Positions 12,217 through 22,874 of a stretch of 64,000 nucleotides of DNA are shown one piece after another (within the stretch, counting starts at the first letter, position 1; every line of letters begins with the position of its first letter). The DNA comes from Lojkania enalia (taxonomy: Eukaryota; Ascomycota; Dothideomycetes; Pleosporales): assembly GCA_010094045.1 (NCBI GenBank), contig ML986623.1:38221-102220 (forward strand). Reading direction: 5' to 3'. Below the pieces are notes generated by a model. It searched no databases. It saw only the letters and a list, made by a program, of their open reading frames with translations, and was not told the DNA's origin. The translations under genes were made by a program, and so were the position numbers.

Positions 12217-13443
12217 GACGATTCGAAAAGAGATACACGTACGGTACCCGGTAGTGATATGATGCAGCCTAACGGAAGAGTAATGGTCTAGCTAATGACA
12301 CAGTAGGGGAGGAGTCTCTATTCCACAAAGAAAGCGTTAAGAGGGCGAGGGATCACAGCGCAAAAATGCCTCCAGAGTTCAAGATGCCAAATCACACTAT
12401 CTGTTAATTTACGCCGCCACGACCGGTGGATAATCACTTCTTCTTGGTCTTTGAGTCTGGCCAGAAAGATTACCACGAGCTCGTCCCGTCTGCTGGCCTT
12501 GGAGTTGAAAGAGAGAGGAAGGCGACAACTTTAAGTTCATATGCAACCCTAGTCTCTGCCCCGGATGAGGCCGACTCGGTCCGATCCTCTATTTACATTA
12601 ACATACAATTCGGCATCTGAAAGAATGTGGGGGGGGGTTTTATCCACTAACATCAGAGGTAAGCAATTGCAGACCGGCAATATTCATGCGGTTGCAGGCT
12701 TAATATGTTGCTAATTGGCTTCCCGTGGCTTGGCGACATGGGAATGAAAGAGGAAATATTTCAGGGTGACACAAAATAAACGATAGCCAACCAACCTTGA
12801 TCTCGGTACAGTATCTTTTCATCCTACCTATCGCGTGGCGGAGGAGCGCAAAGCCAATATTAGCGATCCCGATCGAAAGCGAGGTGCGGTTGTTGAGCAA
12901 GGGTCGTGCGCGTGCGAACACAACTACCGAGCGTCAGACGAAACTTGGTCAGCAACTGCGATATTGCACATATATCAAAGGCCGTGACTATTTGTCTTGG
13001 TTTTCCCCCTACGAAGAATTCAGGCAGCCTAGAATGTGGGACCCATCTAAATATCACTGTTGCCATGACCTACGTGCAGGAATGGCAAAAACGACGCCGA
13101 TGTGGGACAGAAGAAACCTCGAAGGTGGCAATGTCATTCCTAGATTTGGCAGCCCCGGATCTATCATGAACAGAGTTGGTACATGGCTCGTGGTCACGCT
13201 GGGTATCAGTGCGTGCGATGGATACCCAATCCAGGGAAGAACGCTGTCAACGACAATGAGGCAACTGTTATTTCTAAGCTCGAGAGCTGGCCCGCGTGGG
13301 CGCCATCCGACAGCCTCTCGTACCCTTGATATAGGTTTCTCTTGGCTTTTATAAGTATCTCGGCGTACCATGGCTGTCTAGCTTATAACAAACCTCCCCA
13401 GCAACTTGTCCCTAACGCAAACGTAACAAGTCGGAACGTCAAG
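12217..13443. other. Intergenic, divergent promoters
   Basis: The gap between the divergently oriented G1-like and DUF1996 genes. It contains a run of G near 12629-12637 and a TATA-like TTTTATAAGTA at 13347-13357, about 90 bp before the DUF1996 ATG. The open frames inside look like chance. Confidence 0.4.
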
Positions 13444-14797
13444 ATGAGGTGGAACACACTCGCGGCAGCTGCGCTCTTTGCGCCTAGCAATGTACTTGCT
13501 CTCCTCCGATTCCCATGTGGTCAGCTAGTTATCGACCGTTTGGATCCCTTAGTCACGCCTGGCATGGCTCCATCACCACATCTGCACCAGATCGTGGGCG
13601 GCGTAAGTAAAAGGAACCCGTAATCTACAACGCAAAATCCGTCTTATACACTGCAGAACTCGTTCAATGCGACCATGGTACCAGAAAAGGATATGCCGCA
13701 GGAGTCTACCTGCACTTCCTGCCAATTCTCGGAAGATTTCTCGAATTACTGGACCGCAATTCTGTACGATCATAGAGCGTTGTACACGTATGTCTTTCAT
13801 CACAGCACTAATTATGCCTAGGTATTTCAAAGCAAAGAACGGCACATACAAGCGCGTGCCACAAATTCAAAATGTTGGCTTTGAAGGTGTGAAGGGTGGC
13901 ATGACTGTCTACTACATGCAAGATGGTCTATACAACTTCCAGCAGACCTCCAAAGTCACAGCTTTCCAGCCTGTATGATAATCTCCTGCTCGCGATGGAG
14001 TATAGCTACTAATGTTCTAGGGTTTCCGAATGTTCATCGGCGACGTCAATGCTAGGACAAGAGAGGAGGTCGAGAAGTTTCGCCAACTCACATTTACGTG
14101 TTTGCAGACACTCTCCACTCGTGATCCCCAGACGTTGGACTTTCCCAAGCAGCCTTGCCCGGCTGGCATCATGACTGCCCTTCGATTCCCAACGTGAGTT
14201 CCAACCTGGAGTCTAATAATTCCTAGTGGAACCTTCTAACGCATTTCCAGCTGCTGGGATGGCAAGAACCTTGATTCGCCAGATCACATGGCTCACATGG
14301 CCTACCCCGAGAGCGGCACCTTCGAGACCGGCGGCCCGTGCCCGGCCAGTCACCCCGTGCGCATGCCTCAACTCTTCTATGAGGTTATCTGGGATACCAA
14401 ACAGTTCAATAACAAGGCAGACTGGCCTGACGATGGTAGCCAGCCTTTCGTCTGGAGCTTCGGAGATGGGTGCGTATATCCAGTTAGCTGAGACATGGTT
14501 CGATGATATATGCTAATACGATGCCGCAGGACTGGATATGCTAACCACGGTGACTACGTTTTTGGCTGGCAAGACGATTCTCTTCAGCGAGCTATGGATA
14601 GTCCCTGCTATCAGAACTGCCCCACCCTCAAGTCCCAGAACAACGCCGCTATGAATGCGTGCACTATGAAAAGGCGTGTCAATGAGGATATTGATGGCTG
14701 TAAGTGAATCTTGTTTCCTTTAGGACCATTAATACTGATGCACTTTGTAGGGGTCAAGGTTCTGCCGGGAGGCCACGTCGCCAACTACCGCAAGTAG
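13444..14797 (+). CDS. Secreted DUF1996 family protein
   Basis: Seven exons, join(13444..13602, 13657..13763, 13822..13972, 14021..14193, 14251..14469, 14530..14699, 14751..14797), encode 341 residues. All introns are GT-AG and 48-60 bp. A signal peptide (MRWNTLAAAALFAPSNVLA) precedes a DUF1996 domain that fills the protein: FPCGQLVIDRLDPLVTPG, SPHLHQIVGG, CTSCQFSEDFSNYWTAILYF, the Cys-rich CWDGKNLDSPDHMAHMAYP and the C-terminal HGDYVFGWQDD. For the second intron I used the donor at 13764; the donor at 13788 would leave a 34 bp intron and insert seven residues into a conserved segment. The function of DUF1996 proteins is not established; they are secreted, cysteine-rich and common in wood- and plant-associated fungi. 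No WSC domain follows. Confidence 0.87.
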
Positions 14798-15216
14798 ATC
14801 AGCGTCATTGTGAGTAACACTATGTATTCGTCTTAGCTACATCGACTTCGAAGCTCAAATTAGTGGCATTGTTTGGCTGCATGACAAGTTTGCATTTGAT
14901 ATTTTGTTTGTTACTATCTAAATAGCTTTATGAGATAATTCGCAATGCCAGATTCATAGACACAGTGACTACTGTATATGGGAGAGTCTCCTTTCTCCAG
15001 ACTCCTAACCACCCTTCAAAGATTGCTACTATGAAAAAGATTTTTAATTGCGAACATGATGAACCGGCCGATTACCCGTAGAAAGCCAAAGTGAATCCGT
15101 AGGAACCCGAAGTTGTATAAGGCGCTAGATAAGGAGCGTGAAGTTCATATTAATGCGACCCCGCCAATCACCTTGCGAAGGTATTAAAATGCCTTGCTCA
15201 TATGGGTTCCAAATCC
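14798..15216. other. Convergent 3' flanks
   Basis: AT-rich spacer between the DUF1996 gene and the minus-strand HET gene. No further feature seen. Confidence 0.4.
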
Positions 15217-17214
15217 TTAAACGATTGTAATAGAAACCCCCTCTCCCGACATTCCCTCTCCGTCCATGAAACCGTGAACATAACAATCACTAACGACCAC
15301 GAACTCCTCAGCCTGGAAAGGGGAAATCTCTTTGCTTAAGTTTGCTGGGCGAAGAACTAAAGGTGTGGAAGTTCCAGGAATGAGAAATATTTCGTCGCCC
15401 AGGCGGATTTGCTTGTTCGCAAACCCAATGTATCCCTTCTGAGTCATAAATAGCCGTTGGGCATTCGTGACAAAGAATACCATGTCAACTGCTCCTGATG
15501 TATCTCTATCGACCTGATCGCCTTCTAAAAGATGGGTTGTTGATCCTTCGAACCTGGGCTCTATCTTAAGGCCATGCCAATCATGGAAGACTTGCCAATA
15601 ACGATGTGCAAAGGACCGAAACTTTTCTATAGCGGAAGTGCTAACGCGTTGCTGGTAATCACCTAGAGGATAGCATATGTCCGCGCAGAGTGATCTCAGC
15701 AATGCTTCATCCCATGTATGGATAGGAAATCCTGGATAAGAGTCTGTAGGAGAGTGATGTGCGGAAATCACCTGAATCCAATCATGGATAGCTGCAGGCA
15801 GTACACTAAAGAAGAATTGGTCCCCACGATCAATTTTCTGGCCGACTGTACTAACTACATCGAGAGCGAACCCATGCACGATGAGTTTGCTGCCATGGAA
15901 TGTAGGTGGGATGCTGATGGGGGCGCTCCGAAATTGGTACAAGTTAATGAAACTGTACCACCATGCGGCTCGCCGAGCATCGAAACCTGAAAAGGCCGTC
16001 CAATCAATGGCCCAGGAGGGCATCTCCGGGTAGAGATGCTTTAGCCCAGAAAATACCAATGGAATTAAGGAAATGGTAGAAAGAATGTGATCTCGAGACA
16101 CTTCTTCGTACAGCGTATGTGTAGGTCGACCGTAATCTGGAACAATCTTGCTTACAGGGCTCTGCAGACTGGAAAGTCCATTGAGCGCGTAAATACGGTC
16201 CACATCTAGGGTAGCCTGGCATGGGGTAAACCTTAGACATAGCTCTAGAAGTCTCTTATCAAGTGCATTTTTCACCTTCTTTCCGCGAAGCTCGTGGATT
16301 TCGTTGAACTTCGATAGAATCGTTGGAATCAAGGAACTTAATTTATAGTGGTGAGTATGAGAGAGTTCACAACAGTGCTTGGACCTATGCATGGCAAGAC
16401 TGTCTCTAGCCCGGATGAGGAGTTCTAACGGGAAAGCGACTGGACCATAGTAGACCAGGACTGACGGAGCTAGGACTGCTTCTTGAATAACCCATAATCT
16501 CTCAAACCAAGAATTAAGATAGAAGCCTCTCATAATACCTAAGAATATGTCGGTATAATGAGAATCTTCTAGTTCCGGAAGACTGAATGGAGCCAGGTCC
16601 TCGATGTGGTGTCCCTCTGCGAGCTGGCGGATAAGCCATGCGAAATTACAGGCAACAAAGGATGGCGACGTTTGCATATCCTCATAATTGGTTCCTGAGA
16701 GTCTAGGTATGAGTGGTTTCCATTCTTCAATATTATAATCTTCATCGCTACCGATGAGCTTGTAGCTTTTAACGTCGAGTTCTTGGCTGTCAGCGTCTGG
16801 AATCACGAGCAACTCGCCCAGCCAAACAATAACCACCTGGCATTTGGAGTATATCGAACCCATTATTTGGACTTGGCCATTTCGCTCGTTTAGATTTTCT
16901 TGGTCCACACAAAGCGCATCGGTCCATAGTAGAATGGGTTGTCCGACATTGTGCGCCCGGATTCGCCGAAGTGCAAAGTAGAGGCTCACTGTAACCTCAA
17001 CGTCTTTGCCATTAATTAAGACTGAATACGCCTTTGCGGGATCACCCCATACGTAGGACAGTGCGGTGTAGGGTGGATGATTCGTCAGGTTGGCGCGGAC
17101 AAAGTCACCCCGGATCGCTTCGTTCCAGTCTCCAGGATGTAGGTTAAAAAGACGAATATCATCTTTCTCCTTACTAAGTGGACATTGCCTATGTGGCGAA
17201 TCGCTTTCGCTCAT
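15217..17214 (-). CDS. HET-domain (heterokaryon incompatibility) protein
   Basis: A single exon of 665 residues. The N-terminal part (about 45-170) is a HET domain: PPYTALSYVWGD, then LLWTDALCVDQENLNERNGQ, then MGSIYSKCQVVIVWLGE. The rest is the usual variable C-terminal extension, including NSWFERLWVIQEAVLA, DVDRIYALNGL and PDYGR, all common to the large HET family. HET proteins are TIR-related effectors of programmed cell death in non-self recognition between fungal strains. No NLR or HeLo partner is directly adjacent, so this may act alone or with an unlinked sensor. The frame is intact and lacks introns, as many HET genes do. It lies 0.9 kb from the aspartate kinase gene and is probably unrelated to it. 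Confidence 0.9.
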   Translation of the reverse strand: MSESDSPHRQCPLSKEKDDIRLFNLHPGDWNEAIRGDFVRANLTNHPPYTALSYVWGDPAKAYSVLINGKDVEVTVSLYFALRRIRAHNVGQPILLWTDALCVDQENLNERNGQVQIMGSIYSKCQVVIVWLGELLVIPDADSQELDVKSYKLIGSDEDYNIEEWKPLIPRLSGTNYEDMQTSPSFVACNFAWLIRQLAEGHHIEDLAPFSLPELEDSHYTDIFLGIMRGFYLNSWFERLWVIQEAVLAPSVLVYYGPVAFPLELLIRARDSLAMHRSKHCCELSHTHHYKLSSLIPTILSKFNEIHELRGKKVKNALDKRLLELCLRFTPCQATLDVDRIYALNGLSSLQSPVSKIVPDYGRPTHTLYEEVSRDHILSTISLIPLVFSGLKHLYPEMPSWAIDWTAFSGFDARRAAWWYSFINLYQFRSAPISIPPTFHGSKLIVHGFALDVVSTVGQKIDRGDQFFFSVLPAAIHDWIQVISAHHSPTDSYPGFPIHTWDEALLRSLCADICYPLGDYQQRVSTSAIEKFRSFAHRYWQVFHDWHGLKIEPRFEGSTTHLLEGDQVDRDTSGAVDMVFFVTNAQRLFMTQKGYIGFANKQIRLGDEIFLIPGTSTPLVLRPANLSKEISPFQAEEFVVVSDCYVHGFMDGEGMSGEGVSITIV

Positions 17215-18148
17215 CTTAACTCGGTCTCATGTGTAGTAATGGATAGAGTCGGCTGAGACGGACGAGTTTTAGTTCCTAAGAACAAAGCCCCGCGGTCTCC
17301 TGCGTGGCTTGCATAGCACAATGCACGAGCCACTCTCCGCAAATATTCTTAACAAATGATAGGGATAACTTGAGGTCCTATTTTGACGACAACTAGCCTT
17401 GAAATGACCAAATGTGAAGTAATTGCCTTTTTAGGTATTTCTATGAGCGCGAATCAACTGGGGTGAAATCCCATTCTAATGCAAAGCCAATTAACATGCC
17501 ATATAGTTGATGGTTCAAGTTCTTCTAGCGCTAGACTCGTACAATCTTATGTAGAACGAAACGATTAACCAAGAGCCTTTCTAGACCATACTACCCCCCC
17601 TGCCCCTGGCCCCTTTACTTACCTATATAAGTTGGATTCATCAATATGCTCTTTTTAAACGCTAGTGCTATACATTGCGGAGGTAGTACGAGCTAGCATG
17701 CACTTAAAGAATTGAAAAAATTCTGTTTCTCTTTAGAGAATTAAAGACACAATCACCCAAGCGGGACTTAAATTTTATCCGAGGCCATAGTTAGTTTCGC
17801 CTCTATTGGTGATGATCACAAATTGCGAATATTAAACCTTCAAGTTGTAGAAAGGTTCTGCCGATCGCATATATCTTGTATAGCGAACCCATAGGGAGGC
17901 ATAGGAATTAATTAAAAATATTGCCGACGAAATTGACGAAAAAAATTAATTCGTTTATCTTAATTTCTTAAAACTTTAATACAAGAGTGAGAGCAGCTTT
18001 ATATCCTATAGATTGCGTATTATGCTAAGATGGACTCTTTGACCCAAACAACATCCTCAAAGTATTGGAAGGCTGCTATCACTAGGTAGGGTTGAGTAGA
18101 AAAAAATTTACGGAGAAATTTTTAAGTAAGAATGAACATTTTCTGCTT
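17215..18148. other. AT-rich spacer
   Basis: Contains A/T-rich patches (for example 17890-18000, with repeated AATTAA-type words) and no supported gene. The right side is the 3' flank of the aspartate kinase gene. A RIP-type history is possible but would need dinucleotide counts. Confidence 0.4.
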
Positions 18149-20000
18149 TTAGTACAGCCAAGGCCCTTTTATTAACGTATTCTCGCGTTCAGTGTGCGAC
18201 GGTATTCGCATAACATTGGTATGGACCACCTCAGAAGCGAGCAGTGCGTCCTGGGCCTTCACGACGAAGCTAAATAGTATATTGTGAGTTATTCTTCGAG
18301 TTCAGTAAAGTTAGAGACAAAGACTTACCATATATTAATTTCGCTTGCCCCTTGACTAATCAGATAGATGTTTACTCTTGCATTCGCGAGCGCACTAAAG
18401 ATCTCACCTGCAACCCCGACCATGTTCCTCATTTTATGTCCCACGACCGAAACAATTGACATATGCCTCACAGCACTAATGATACCAAAACCAGCAAGCT
18501 TAGCCGTAATGTCTTTCATATTATCTCCTTTGGCTGACCAAAGGGCAAGGCTTAGCATTTGCTGACTACTGCTGACCAGATCGATTGTTATATCGTGACG
18601 TTCCAGTACCTCACCGACTCGTGCGAGGAATGTCTGCGGTTTTGAAGTGCCATTTGATTTAATGTTTAGGATTGTAATACCCTCCTTGACAGTCACAGCC
18701 GTAGGGGTGCGTCTGTATTGGGACTCCCCATAGTAGCCGTTCGAGATCATGAACATCGCCTTTGAATGTGCTAATGAATGTTCATTGGGAAGTGTTGCGG
18801 AGTCACGCTCTGAGGAATATGACGACGGCATACTATCACCGGAGGAAGAACGGGACGATTGTGATGGATAAATGATAGTGCCAAATCCCGACGGATTTAT
18901 TACGTTCTTGAGTCGAAGACGGATAGCAGCATTGGTTATTTGCTCAATGGTAAACGGATGAATTACCTATCGATCCTCAAGTGATTAGGTTCTGGTTTTC
19001 AAAGTCGTAGTGCTCCAACATACCTCGCTTCCATAGTATGTGAGCTCTGCGGCCTCTTCCGAGGTAACAGTAGCTAATAGTCGCGCGGCTTTGATTTTCC
19101 TCGGATCGGCAGTGAAGATACCATCGACCTCCTTCCATATCTGAAGCTCTTCGGCGTTCAAAGCTATTGCACAGAGTGCTGCACATAGATCTGAATAACC
19201 TCTCCCGACACTATTAAGTAGAGAATCTGGCATCGATCCGAAGAATCCTACAATGATTAGTGGAGTAATTAGAATAGCCATAATTGCTTGTATACCTGTT
19301 ATTACGGGAACTTTTCCTTCGCAAGCAATCTTCTTTAAAATCGTGTCAGTGAGGCCGCGAAGGAACGCTGCTGGATGTGACTTGTAGGCCCTGCCCAAGT
19401 CACGCGGCTCGCTTCTATAAGAGTCCTGCACAATATTGTCCAGTACCACAGCTTCGGCTGGAATGCCCTGGTATTCAGTTAACATGAAAGCCTCAATATC
19501 CCATCAAAAAGCACATAATATACCTTGCTCCTCAATGACCCTGCTAGGATACGGCAAGATAATGTCTCCCCCACGGCAAGTACTCGGTCCTGTGTCCGTT
19601 CAGAGATTTCGCCAAGCGTCCAGGTTGCTTTCAGGAAACTCCTAAGTTGCTCACAATCCTTCATTATCGATACCTGCAATTGTCGAAGGATATCAATACT
19701 ATGTTCCGAATCGATAGCCCCTCTTGCGGCCACCAGATGCTCCTCTTTGATAATATCAATAACTTGATCTAACCCACTCGTATCCGTCTCACTAGACGTC
19801 GCAAGTCGAATAGCATCAAGAAGAAGACTAGTCGTCCCTTTCGACTTGCTTGTACTAGATCGCGCCGAGCATACAACTGCGACGTTGTATGATTGTAAAT
19901 ATTCTGGGACAATCGACCCCGTTATAGTATTAAGCAACTTCCCAATACTCGTGCCGCCATACTTTTGGACAATCCAAGGTTTTGTCTGAATTTGAGGCAT
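18149..20000 (-). CDS. Aspartate kinase (aspartokinase)
   Basis: Five exons, complement(18149..18269, 18329..18966, 19024..19247, 19296..19467, 19524..20000), with introns of 48-59 bp and matching phases, encode 543 residues. The kinase domain shows KYGGTSIGK near the N-terminus, then GRGYSDLCAALCAIALNAEE (about 231-250), then WKEVDGIFTADPRK and YGSEVIHPFT. Two ACT domains follow, including GITILNIKSNG and the family signature LISQGASEINI. It phosphorylates L-aspartate, the first step toward homoserine, threonine and methionine. It heads the four-gene set with homoserine O-acetyltransferase, nitrilase and the O-acetylhomoserine lyase-type enzyme. Whether this is the only aspartokinase of the genome or a cluster-specific copy like FUB3 cannot be told here. 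The linker before the ACT region is Ser-rich. Confidence 0.92.
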
Positions 20001-20667
20001 AGTTGGTAGGCTTATTTAAATTTACTCCGAAACTAGTTGATAGCTCTAAAATGGAAAAATGATCACGATTGTTTAAGCGCCACACACCGTTCATTTTGTA
20101 CTTCCTTCCATTATGAAGATTTCATTGTCAGTCGCACGGAATTGCGATTGCCGCCACTCCTTTGCGAGTTTCTCAAATCGAGGTTGTTAGTTGTAGAGCG
20201 GCGTTTGGGAGGCTGGCAAGCGGCAGTGGCATCCTTATCTGTCGGCACAGCCCTATCGGCATCTCAGCGAACACAGCGGCACACCCACCCATCAAATACT
20301 ACGTTGATAGTCCGCGGATAATAATAAGATGAAAGTCATTGAGATTGCATCATCAATATAGGGGATCCCAGATCCAATTGCATAGAGATTAATGGAAACT
20401 AATTTTCGGTGAAGAGCTTAATAGTCTTGGACTTCAATTTCTGATTATCGCACATGACATTCCCTATTCACAGACGTTCGAAATAGGTGTTATCTAGACA
20501 TTTTCCAAAGTATCTGAATGTGAATAGTCGTAGTATGTATAATGCGCTATACATTATTTAGCGTGGTAACCTGTATGAAATTAACAGGCAAAAGACATGA
20601 AAGTCATAACATCATTACATTCTCCCCGTTCTCAAACAAGAAAAAAATCTAAACCCAAAACTTATCT
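20001..20667. other. Spacer between aspartate kinase and acetyltransferase genes
   Basis: About 670 bp between two minus-strand genes: promoter of the aspartate kinase gene on the left, 3' flank of the acetyltransferase gene on the right. No gene or repeat is recognised. Confidence 0.4.
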
Positions 20668-22150
20668 CTAGAACTCCACGCTCTCGGCCTCCCCAAAAAC
20701 ACTTGTTATGAGATTTTCGCTCCTTACTTCAGCCGCAATTTCGACCTTCTCCCCATCATAAATCCAAGGGCATCTCTCCATCAAATGATTTCTAATAATA
20801 GCATTTAGAGCCTGAAATTCAAGTAGAAACCCGTCGTGTCCGTCCTGTGAGTCTAGCGCCACATATTTTGCATCCGGGAGACATTTAGCGAGTTCGACTT
20901 GCTGCTCGGGGCGGAAGAGGACATCTGTTTCTACGCTAACGACAAGTGCTTTCGGGGGCACAGATTTCAAGACAGTGGTAAGGACTTCCAAGCTTGGTGG
21001 GTAGGAGTCCTGATGATCTAGAGAAGCATGTATATGTTTTGTGATGTCGTGAGAGTCCATTTTGCGAGTGAGGTGGATATAGCAATTTGCGTCGAAGCGC
21101 TTGAGAAACTTTTCGGCCTGGTATTGTAGATAGCTCTGCGTTGAGAAAGTGATGGATGAGAGATTTTTATCCGCATTCTCATCATCTGAGGTTATGCTGC
21201 CCCGACGCGAAGATGGAGGAGTTGGTAGCTTCGTTGTCTGCTTGGTTGTTTTCTTTGGGGCCGCAGGCTTTCGACTAAACCTCTTTTCGAACGAAACGTG
21301 TGAGCGGTAGGTCAACATGGCTATCATACGTGCAGTCCCTAGTCCCTTCTGAGGCTGGCCTTCTGGAGTGGGGCTGTACCATCCATTTTTAAATGTCGAG
21401 TCTGTAAAGATGGATTGTCGTTGTGTTTCACCCCACGATATCCCCCAAGCCCCGTGGTATGCAGATGTTGTTATGGGAATAATGCTTTTAACGTAGCCTG
21501 GAGGTGTGCAAAGGGGCCATTCAAGAGTTGTCATTCCACCCATAGACCCTCCGATTACTGCTGCGATGCTTCGAACACCCAATGCATCAAGTACGAGTTT
21601 GTGAATTCTGAATGATGTTAGCTTTGGGAGTGAATAGAAAAAGAATTTGACTCACCGAACATCATCCCGAATAGTTGTATTAGGAAACGTAGGTCCATAG
21701 GCAATACCTGTCTTTGGATTCGTAGATAATGGAGACGCGGAACCATAAGGAGAACCCAGAACATTTGCACAGAATATGAAATATCGGCTGTAATCTAGGG
21801 CTTTTCCGGGTCCCATAAGAGGACGCCACCAGTCTATTGCATCGCTACTACCCGTTAAGGCATGGCATACCACAAGAACATTGTCGCCATTCTTATTCAA
21901 GATGCCCCAATTTGAATATGCCACTGGTACTAACTCCAGGATAATGCCGGATTCCAGAGTGAAGTACGGTACAAGTGCAATGTTCTGATTTGGAACGAAA
22001 GATGCGTAAAAGTTATTCGGGTCGTGGTCGCTCTTGAGATCTTTCGCAAATTCAATAATCCTGAACATATTCCTACAAGTAGAACTCACCAGTCGGAGCG
22101 GCCTCGGATAGGTTAAATCGATCCTGGCCTATGGTTCTGCTGGAGTCCAT
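20668..22150 (-). CDS. Homoserine O-acetyltransferase
   Basis: My model is complement(20668..21607, 21656..22040, 22090..22150), introns 48 and 49 bp, 461 residues. An alpha/beta hydrolase of the MetX/Met2 family: CHALTGSSDAIDWW, GSPYGSASPLS, the nucleophile elbow GGSMGG (Ser170), an Asp near 377 in SVETDVLFRPEQQ, and the catalytic His near 406 in DGHDGFL. It acetylates L-homoserine with acetyl-CoA to O-acetyl-L-homoserine, the substrate of the PLP enzyme nearby. A Ser/Lys/Pro-rich insert (about residues 250-300) is usual for fungal members. The N-terminal exon is the least sure part: a good GTGAGT donor after 61 nt keeps frame, but translation could instead start at the ATG at 22068 (450 residues). 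Confidence 0.9.
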
Positions 22151-22874
22151 TGCTTGACAAGTTTAAAAAGTCTCTGGACGAAAGACTGACTCCGGTGCTG
22201 TTGCCCGACCTTGAGGGATGCTCTCTTGTCTTTCGAGATATAACGTTAGCATTAACCTAGTGCACCCGGGCTGAAAAAGCACCTACACGCTAAATTGATA
22301 TGATTTAAGCACACTAGCCCGCCTCAGCCAGCGTAGTCCGCTTTTGATCGTGGCAGGCAGTTGTAGAATTCAATGCAAGACAATCTGAATATTCAAACAC
22401 GGCCGATCTAATTATTTGAGAAGCCGAAAAATTACATAGGTTGATGGGATGATCCAACAATCTAAGTTGCCCTTGAGCCGAAGCACGCAATAGACATTCA
22501 TCAATCTAATCTATCTCCGAGTCTCTCTTGGCGATCCGGCGCATCTCCACGACCATTGCCTAGCCAAAGGCACGCGCGTCAAGATTCACGTGATACTTAT
22601 CTGTAAATAGCTGAGGCCGAGCAATCCTCTGTACATCTGCCGATGCCTATCTAGAATACGGCATGTGCTGAATATCCTTGTTAGCCGATAGACGCAATAC
22701 GTGGTAATCAGTGACGCATCGGCACTACTATTGAATTACTTCATAGGAGAAATAGTATCCAAAACATACTCCAAGAATCTGAAATTCCGACAAGAAAAAT
22801 AAATCATTACTAGAGCCACATAGAAACCACATCAGCTCTTCTAGTCTTATCTTCATCCCCAACAGCCATTAGCA
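22151..22874. promoter_or_regulatory. Divergent promoter of acetyltransferase and nitrilase genes
   Basis: About 720 bp between two gene starts that point away from each other. It holds the perfect palindrome TCACGTGA at 22586-22593, identical to the site bound by yeast Cbf1-Met4-Met28 in sulfur amino acid promoters. Use of that site in this fungus is inference; filamentous ascomycetes mostly use CYS3/MetR sites, and I did not see one. Confidence 0.45.

Noticed and set aside
12797..13354. 185-codon plus-strand frame before the DUF1996 gene
   Set aside because: Overlaps the likely promoter, has no motif, and the DUF1996 start at 13444 is clearly supported.
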